Below, piece by piece: positions 56,849 to 64,000 of a stretch of DNA of 64,000 nt. The DNA is from Heterotrichella gracilis (taxonomy: Eukaryota > Sar > Xanthophyceae > Tribonematales > Xanthonemataceae), in NCBI GenBank assembly GCA_032358255.1, contig JAULBX010007551.1, positions 56,424 through 120,423 on the forward strand, given 5' to 3'. The first letter of the stretch is position 1; every line of letters begins with the position of its first letter. Below the pieces are notes generated by a model. That model did not search any database. It had not been told where the DNA came from and saw only the letters and a program-made list of their open reading frames with translations. The position numbers and the translations under genes are program-made.

Positions 56849-59729
56849 GGGCGCCACATGCAGCGGCACAGCCACCAGCCAGCGCGTGAGAGCCCATGGC
56901 TGCCACACACACAGCCTATAATCACGGTCAGGGCGTGGGGGTAGGGGCTGGCAGCGGCGCAATTCTGATGGTGCAGCTTACCGCCATGCACGCGCGTGGT
57001 AGGGGCAGTGGAGGGCAGCATTAGACATGAGCTGGAGGCAAGGGCTGCATAATGACTGTTACATGAGCTGAAGGCCTGAGGAGTTGGCAACTCCAGATCT
57101 GTGCAAGCATGCTCTCATCGGGCTAGTTTCATGTTTTAATGGTGTGATGTGCATTTTGAGGTGGGCACGCAGCGGCTGGCACAATCTGATTCCTAACAGC
57201 TGTGCTACGCGGTGCCACCATGATGCCTGTAACATCGTCATTGAACTTTTTCTCAAACATAGCCACGGCTTTGAGCAATACTGCCTTGCAAAGTTAACAC
57301 AGTTCGTCTCAATTCAGCCATGAGTCCCATTGTGTTACCGCAGCTGCTGCAACTGCCCAGAAAGTGTTCCGCGTGCCGCACTTAACCATAATGAGGTTAC
57401 ATAGTCTGTCTTGACGGCGTCAATGAAAAATTTAATGCCATGTACAATTTGTTGTCCAACTCATGATAGTACTATTACATTGTCTGACAGTGAGGGATCT
57501 CCAACCCCATAAGGCTAAGCTAGAAAACTGAGCATGATGCGATGATAATCAGTATACTAAATCATTTAGTGTTCATTACTTGATGTTCTCAGGATCATCC
57601 CATGATATCATAGATCTGTCTATACCTATGAACCAGGTCCAGTAAATATGGTGCACCGTATTAATTCATGAATCATTGCAATATGAGAAGCCTTCAACGC
57701 GCTCGCAGTGAGCAACTTGGTAGTAGAAGGATGAAAGGCCCGTGGGGCGTAGCGTGGCACCCAAAGGGGGAGTTAAACCGCTATAAGTCCTTGGAAAGGG
57801 CCGGCTGGCCCGGCAAATGCACATACTAAATAACTGGCTTAGGTAAAAACAAATAAATATCAGCTGTGCATGATGCGCACACCGTGACAGGCCACTCTCA
57901 GAGAAACTTCTACTAGAAACAAACGTGAACAAACCTGAAGTTCAAACTTGATTGGCAATGCCCTGCACTATGGTATATCTATAGAATCTTGAAGTGAACG
58001 CCCCTTAATTATCTGAAACATACTCAAGAAAATCCACATACGTTTAGCACCCAGCCACCCGAGCACATGACGGACTGCCATATGGCCATGCACCTGCGTG
58101 CCTCCTACGCAGGTCCATGCTACTCCATGCTGCTGCTTGGGCAAAGCTGCGCTCTCTGACCATCTCTGTCCATTCCACCATGCCGCATGTACCTGTAAGG
58201 CAAGCAGTTAATTTCCGTCAAAATTCCAGATAGGAGTCACCTCTGATGCAGTTTACTCCTTGCTGGGCACACAGTAGCTACAGCTGTACATGTGTGCCAC
58301 CTGTCAAAGCACATGCACACACATGGACCAAGACACACACTGGTATTTACGGCAACTTGTTGTCTCTCACCTCTCCAGCACCAGTGGCGTCAGAGACATC
58401 CTTCCTCAAGTCCTCAGTGCACCATCCTTCCCGTCGACTGCCCCAGGTGTCACAGCAGCACCACTGAACACGCCTGTCACCACCCCACTCGCACCGCTGG
58501 CGACCCATTTACCCACTGTACACACGCTACTGATGAAGCCATCGAAAAAATCCTCGCAGGCCTTTGTGATCTGTGACTGTTCAGACTCGCCAGTGCCACT
58601 GGCAGTGGTGTGGGTTGGCACCAGCGGGACAAGCGGATAGATGGTGCTGGGCGGAATGTATGTGGCGCCCATTGCAAACTGCACGGCAGGAGGCTGTGTT
58701 ACATATCATGTGATTAAAGGAGTAAGTGCGCGTGACTACCAGCTTTCAATGAAGTGTCAAGGACTACGCAAAAGTGCGTGCATGCCGTGGGTGCATGCCG
58801 TTCATCATAATCATGCCTTTTGCGTGACTGATGACAAGCACAGGAGTACTTCACTTGCAACACCACTCTACAAGTATTATGCCAGCACTATTGTTCTGTT
58901 ATGTGGCCTGGGCGCGTACCTCCATTGTCGCGATCCAACAAACTAGTGGCTTGATGATCAAGGTGCAACAGGCAAAAACTCGTTGAGGGCGGTGAAGGGA
59001 CCGAGGGCAAGTGGGCTTTGACGCGATAGTGCACAGGGTTACAACGTCCCTCTTTAAGTATGTAATGCGATGGGCTAGCGAAGCGTTCAGGCGGACGCGA
59101 AACCGCCTGAGAAGTTAGGCAGAAGGCATTCCTGGGAAGTTTCCACCTGGGGGGTGAACTGGCCGGCGCCACGCGGCAAGACTGCTCGACACGTGTGCGC
59201 AGCAGGGCTGGCCCGTCCGATGAACCCACCGCATGGCTAAACCGTTCAGTAAATGGCCCAACTTGGCAAATGAAAGGCAAACTTACGCCACCATTTCCAT
59301 TGTCCCACTATCTGCTGCTTGGCACCTACCTGCTGTCTGATTTAGCGTGGCCTTGCGGAGGTCCTATCATAGAGCGATTGGGGACACTCCATCAGGTCCT
59401 TTTGACCGGTGGCAATTGGTGCCAACTTCCGTGGATAAAAAGGTGGTAGTCTTCAGGACGCGATTTTGAAGCTGATCGTGGTTTGGAGAGGCCGGTAGGT
59501 CAATTTGCAACCACATTGGTTATACGGCACTCCCACGCAATACCTGTAGTCCTCTGCACGAGGGCCGCCGGCTTTCTGATACGTGGAACTCTTTTATGCA
59601 ACCTCCAGCTTATTTCCTAAAGCTGGGTGTTAATAAGGGATAACTTTAGACAATGCATGCATATACGCTAGAACTGTTACCCCTGGACTGGTAACCAATT
59701 TGCTACTGTGGACCCGTATCCAGGCGAGG
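56849..59729. other. Gene-poor intergenic region between MTV1 and LEO1
   Basis: No confident gene. A minus-strand frame (58672-58406) follows an acceptor-like CCGTGCAG and encodes a Gly/Ala/Val-rich segment with an acidic N-terminal half. It has no recognisable family and no coherent partner exons, so I leave it unassigned. The rest is AT-rich. Confidence 0.45.
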
Positions 59730-62475
59730 ATGGCTAGCGCCAAGTTGAGGGCCGTGTTTGACTCCTCTGATGACGACGATGAGGTCCCGCCTGTGACAGC
59801 AGTGGAGGGTGGTGTAGAGGAGGACAGGTGGGTCAGGTACTGCTCCAGGATGCAACCAATACCACGACTCGCACCGGGACCAGTTCTGCCTGAAAGCACC
59901 AGCAAGGTGTTAAAGAGGAGCAGACCGATTTGAAACCCTCATACTACTACTCTTCTGGGGCCTCGGAGAGTTCACCACCAACTGGGTCCTTACTACACCC
60001 CCACCCCCACCATCCACCGCACTCGCCACTTGCACCCACCCTACCCACCCACCCATCCATGACACACCTGCCACCTGTGCAGGCCCGCCCCCCGCCGCCC
60101 AGCCTTTGACAGCGAGTCAGAGGAGGAGGAGCTGGCACCCGCCGCAGCCCCCTCCCCCGCACCCCCCTCCCCCCCCGGACCCACCCGCGAGGACCCAGAC
60201 TCTGACGAGGAGCGCACGCGCATCAACCGGCCCGGCGGCGACCCCATCACCCTGGACGCGCCCCTGGTGTCCCTGCCGGGCACCAACGGCCTGCGCCTGG
60301 TCAAGCTGTCCAACATCCTGAGCATCGAGTCGCGCGCGTTCGACCCCGACGAGTTTGAGAAGGAGGAGATTGTGTACCAGGACCAGGAAGGGAACAAGCG
60401 GGTGAAGCTGAAGGACCAGGCCACCATGCGCTGGCGGTGGCGCACCGACGGGGAGGGCGTGCGGCGGCTGGAGAGCAACGCGCGCTTTGTGCGGTGGAGC
60501 GACGGGAGCCTGCAGCTGCTGCTGGGGGGGGAGGTGCTGGACGTGTCGGAGGCGCAGACGCGGGGGGACAACCAGTTTGTGTTTGTGCGGCACCAAGGGG
60601 TTATACAGGTAGGAGGCGCGGTTCAGAGGAGGGGGGGACGCAGGGCGGGTAATCGCCAGCAAAGGTTATTTTGGGATGTGCGATGCGCGCCGTGCAGCTT
60701 GACCGCTGGGCGGCATGTGCACATGCCTCGTGCGCGCTGCCACCTTGTGCAGTACAGCTGTGAGTGTTGTACAACAGCCATGCCATTGTGGGCCTTGCGG
60801 TGGGTGTGATGGCCACGCACTTGTGAGCTCGACCACCACCCCTCTCCTGACCGGCCACCCCCCAACCCCCAGGGCCTGTCTGCGCTTGACAGCAAGATGC
60901 AGTTCCGGCCCGCCAGCCTGTCCTCTTCCTTCCACCGGCGCCTGGCGGGTGTGGTTGACAAGCAGCACGTGCGCACCAGCCGCACGCAGTCAACCTTCAC
61001 GGTGCAGGACCCCTCGCGCATCAAGGCCATGAAGGAGAAGGAGGAGGAGCAGAAGATACGGAGCAGGTGAGGGGAGGCCAGGGGCCAAGGAGGCAATGGG
61101 GACGAGGACATAGTTGATGCGTGTGGGCGTGGGAAGCGATGCCATTTGACGATCCTTGTCAAAGCTCCAAGAGGAGCACTGGTTTTGCGAACCTATCACG
61201 CACACCTCAAAGTTGCACTCATTAAATGTATCCGCACCACCTGATACTCCAAAAATATATGTGTTTACCTCCCGCACCCTTATCTCCTGTGAGTGTATTA
61301 CACGACAATGTAAGCCAGCTTGTGTGCGCCCTCAACCTCACCGCACCCCCCCTTGCTCCCCGGCCCTGCAGGGAGGTGCTTGCGCGGCATCAAGAGCGCG
61401 CCATGAACCGATACGCCCCGCTCCCCCGCCCCCGCCCCCCCACGCTCACCTCCCGCTACCTTGAGGAAGGGGAGGACGAGTACGATGAGGATGAAGGGGA
61501 GGAGGGGGGCAGGGTGCGGCACGACCTGGCGCGATCAAGGGGGATTGACCAGGTGGAGGAGGTGAGGGGGAGGGTTTGCGGGGCATACATGCACCACATA
61601 CGCGTGGACCATGGGAGTTAGCCTCTATGGAGTGCATACCATCCCACCAGGCGTGCGGCATACAGTGAGCATGGGTCAATCGGTGCTGGATGGGTGTGTA
61701 CCCTTCCTCCCTCTTCCAGGGTTGTGTATCATGCATAGTGGTTGAATAATTACATAACCTTGCATGTTACTACTGTGCTGCATTTTTTAATTGGAAGATG
61801 GATTGTCCATGTGAATTGCCTGTATTGCTATCCCTTTTAGTCACTCTCTCAAGGTTGACGGTATGAGTCATTGTTGCGTGGAGGTATGTGTGCATTGTGT
61901 GATGTGGTTTGTTGGTGGTGTGCAGGCTGCGGCTGAGCGACGATTGGCTGCGGCTAAGCGGGGTGCTGCGGGTCCCCCCTCACGCGCAGCACCCACGGGC
62001 AAGCGCCTGCGCGTGGAGGAGGACAGCGACGAGGAGGTGCGCATGCGCATGTGCACACACCCTGGTGGTAGCCATGCTTAGTGCATGGACCTTGATGCCG
62101 CCATTATCCCCACACGTGGCTGTGTCACCATCTGATCAAGCCCTGTTTCGCGCAACATACTTGCACTCCATCAATACAGCCAAAAACCATGCAATGGCAG
62201 TCAGCATATGCGCCGCCAATCTGTTCCATGCACCATGTGCCGAGACCCTGACCATCTTGAGGAGGCTGTCAAGCCTCTCATTTGGGTGCCCGTCCACGTT
62301 GCTGCCCCTCGCCTGACCCCGCCTCGCCTGCCTGACCTCCTTACCCTTATCCCAGGTGAGCGACGCCGACAGCGACATGGATGACTTCATTGTGGATGAC
62401 GAGGAGGAGCAAGGAGGGGGCAAGAAGAAGCCAGTGGCAAGGAGGGGGGTGGTCATATCGGATGACGACGAGTGA
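59730..62475 (+). CDS. LEO1: LEO1, RNA polymerase II Paf1-complex subunit
   Basis: Six exons (59730-59827, 60083-60608, 60873-61066, 61372-61561, 61926-62036, 62356-62475) give 412 aa. LEO1 pairs with PAF1 in the Paf1 complex, which travels with RNA polymerase II and promotes elongation and histone modification. The N-terminus is acidic (DSSDDDDE, DSESEEEE). The Leo1 core (about residues 80-275) has LVKLSNILSIESRAFDP, RVKLKDQATMRWRWR, SNARFVRWSDGSLQLLLG with E and V next, QFVFVRHQG, and MQFRPASLSS. A coiled, charged region (KAMKEKEEEQKIRS) follows, then YEEGEDEYDEDE-like acid runs, a basic nuclear signal (GKRLRVEED) and an acidic end (DADSDMDDFIVDDEEE). The acidic N-arm is shorter than in animals. 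Confidence 0.95.
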
Positions 62476-63511
62476 GCAGCGCAACTGGGGGGGAATTGCA
62501 GCCAACAGCATGTGCGGCCACGCGGGGGTTTGGGTGGGGTGTATCAGCTGTGACAGTGCTGCACTGTGTCTGCATCTAAATAGGTCCTCGCCAGACGGTA
62601 ACGCAACATCGCAACAATGGGCTGCAACCCCGTGTCGCTCCTCCGGTGGGTCACCAGCTGTGCTGTGCTGAGCTGAGTGACGCCAGAAGAAGCTTGATAA
62701 TGCGCAATGCCGTCATGAACTGAAGCGTATTATTCCAGCCTAGGGGATCCACTGGATGATCCGCCCCATTGTCCCCATCTGCACAGCTTGTGACATCAGC
62801 AAAATTCATTGGTGCTTCCAGAATAGTATGGTTACCTCAAAGTCTGTTATTATGTACCTATTAGCAGATGGGGACCCAGCTGGTGCTGACCCAGGGTGCC
62901 ATCACGCCACACAACATGATGTAAATGATTTTGAACTTCTAATGCTGAGCTCTTGATGCTACTTATTATAGATTGGACAAGTATGCCTTATGAATTGCAA
63001 GGATCATTCGAGAACAACTGCCAGTGGCATTGCACCGCCGCGAACAAGGATGCGGCGCGCCGCCTCCATGCATCCATGCCGAGCGGCGCCGCCCCTAGGC
63101 TTGACACTTGCAAGGTGGCACGCACAATTGATGCATAATTATAATGCACATGATCGCAAAAGTTCATGCATTGCATAAATTATCCAACAATTTCAATATT
63201 ATCTTAATTTGAAAGTATTAAATTTTACAGAAAAACGATTTTCCAGATCTAATATGTGAAACTAGCTAGTACGTACAGACTTGCTTATATGTATACGGTG
63301 ATTGTGCATGCATGTATTTGAACATGTTGAACTGCACATATGGTCTTCAAGCCGGGCTATCATTGGGATAGTGATCTATCCCTATTTTGAACATGTGCAT
63401 GCAGTATACATATACACGCCCGCTATCATATATGTTATGTAAACAAAAGTAAAGCAGTAGTCCTACAGCAAAACGCTAGTCTAAGTGCTGACCAAATGAT
63501 GAACATTCCTG
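62476..63511. other. Non-coding AT-rich region after LEO1
   Basis: No exon-like sequence. The stretch around 63170-63480 is strongly AT-rich with TGCATGCATG words. Confidence 0.5.
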
Positions 63512-63979
63512 TCAACGAATATGATAATTGCAGTCAACTGCAGATCTGCTGTGATTCTGAATCATTCTGTTGGCACCACTAGAAGCCACCAGGTTGATAT
63601 GCACGGCTCCCAGCTGGTAGAAAATGAAGGTCACCCACAACATCACGCACAGAAATTTTCTCGATTCTATAGCGCCCAAGTGACCACGTCTCCAAGGCCT
63701 TGAGCAGGTTTGAGCTTTCACACTGTGCGCACCCCTTGCCAGCTTCACGGCAACATCACCCTTTGCGGGGTGGCGGAGCCTTGTGCCGCGGTGGAGGGGT
63801 GCGCCGACGCGGTGGAGGGGGCCGCCGCCGAGGGGGAGGAGGGGATCGCCGACGGGGGGGTGGAGGGGATTGCCGCCGATGGGGTGGAGGGGATTGTCGC
63901 CGATGGGGTGGAGGGGAATGCCGCCGAGGGGGGGGAGGGGATTGCCGCCGGGGGGGGGAGGGCGCCGCACTACAGTCAT
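63512..63979 (-). CDS. Putative proline-rich, single-pass membrane protein or exon (155 aa)
   Basis: A continuous minus-strand frame runs from a true ATG (63979) to a stop at 63512. Residues 1-65 are an octapeptide repeat close to PLHPIGGN, coded by the 24-bp minisatellite. They are followed by a basic region, a hydrophobic helix (KFLCVMLWVTFIFYQLGAV) and a short tail with an N-H-S sequon. The order (repeat, basic patch, helix, luminal tail) suggests a type II anchor, perhaps the first exon of a larger gene. Other frames through the repeat are also open, so it may be fortuitous. No family recognised. Confidence 0.3.
   Translation of the reverse strand: MTVVRRPPPPGGNPLPPLGGIPLHPIGDNPLHPIGGNPLHPPVGDPLLPLGGGPLHRVGAPLHRGTRLRHPAKGDVAVKLARGAHSVKAQTCSRPWRRGHLGAIESRKFLCVMLWVTFIFYQLGAVHINLVASSGANRMIQNHSRSAVDCNYHIR
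63775..63965. repeat. 24-bp G-rich minisatellite
   Basis: Imperfect tandem units of GGTGGAGGGGATTGCCGCCG plus ATGG, clearest from about 63860 to 63935 and more degenerate on each side. The strong G bias on the plus strand could allow G-quadruplex formation. Confidence 0.85.
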
Positions 63980-64000
63980 TGCAACAGCAGGGGTGAGATG

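Noticed and set aside
58406-58672. Minus-strand Gly/Ala/Val-rich frame after an acceptor-like site
   Set aside because: Real start and partner exons could not be found, and an alternative frame over the same region is also open.

Overview
This is a nuclear chromosome segment from a photosynthetic eukaryote, most likely a green alga (Chlorophyta). The genes are intron-rich, with GC-rich exons of about 60-300 bp. Introns have ordinary GT-AG ends plus at least two GC-AG introns. Possible TGTAA poly(A) signals follow several stop codons, and plant-type telomere-like words (TTTAGGG/CCCTAAA) and GCATGC words are scattered between genes. The proteins match plant and algal families (MTV1, plant-type TOM40, GPI8, SMU2/RED, LEO1). 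The exact taxon cannot be fixed from sequence alone. I saw no prokaryotic operon, CRISPR array, rRNA, convincing tRNA or intact transposon.

Layout. 0-9 kb: a DUF3445/heme-dependent oxidative N-demethylase-like gene (+, 1571-4691), a gene-poor stretch, then a STIMATE/TMEM110-family ER membrane protein (-, 8549-7095). 9-14 kb: GPI8/PIG-K (+), the catalytic subunit of GPI transamidase, followed on the same strand by a GT90 glycosyltransferase. 15-22 kb: an unrecognised single-pass membrane protein with twin CX3C motifs and a KEKE tail (-), TOM40 (-), and a UCH-L3-type deubiquitinase (+) facing away from TOM40. 22-29 kb: a GT34 glycosyltransferase with a modular coiled-coil stem (-) and a second GT90 paralog (-). 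29-34 kb: two unrecognised membrane proteins on opposite strands, sharing a 0.8 kb divergent promoter region. 35-40 kb: the spliceosomal protein RED/SMU2 (+, 11 exons). 41-48 kb, all on the minus strand: an unrecognised 203-aa protein, two tandem SAM-dependent methyltransferase paralogs, a NYN-domain (limkain-type) protein and two very small candidate genes. 49-62 kb, all on the plus strand: an SRSF1-type SR splicing factor, the AP-4 accessory protein MTV1/tepsin (12 exons), and LEO1 of the Paf1 complex. 63.5-64 kb: a 24-bp minisatellite inside a possible proline-rich membrane-protein ORF.

Shared roles. One group acts in the secretory pathway: GPI8 attaches GPI anchors in the ER, two GT90s and a GT34 glycosylate proteins or glycans in ER/Golgi, STIMATE is an ER membrane protein, and MTV1/tepsin works with AP-4 at the trans-Golgi network. 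A second group acts on nuclear mRNA: RED, the SR protein and LEO1. Such grouping may be chance in a compact algal genome.

Exon coordinates were read by hand from splice consensus, reading phase and protein-family knowledge. For most genes the summed exons give a whole number of codons from a start to a stop, which is strong internal support. 5' ends are unresolved for the DUF3445 and GT34 genes, and the 3' end is unresolved for GPI8.
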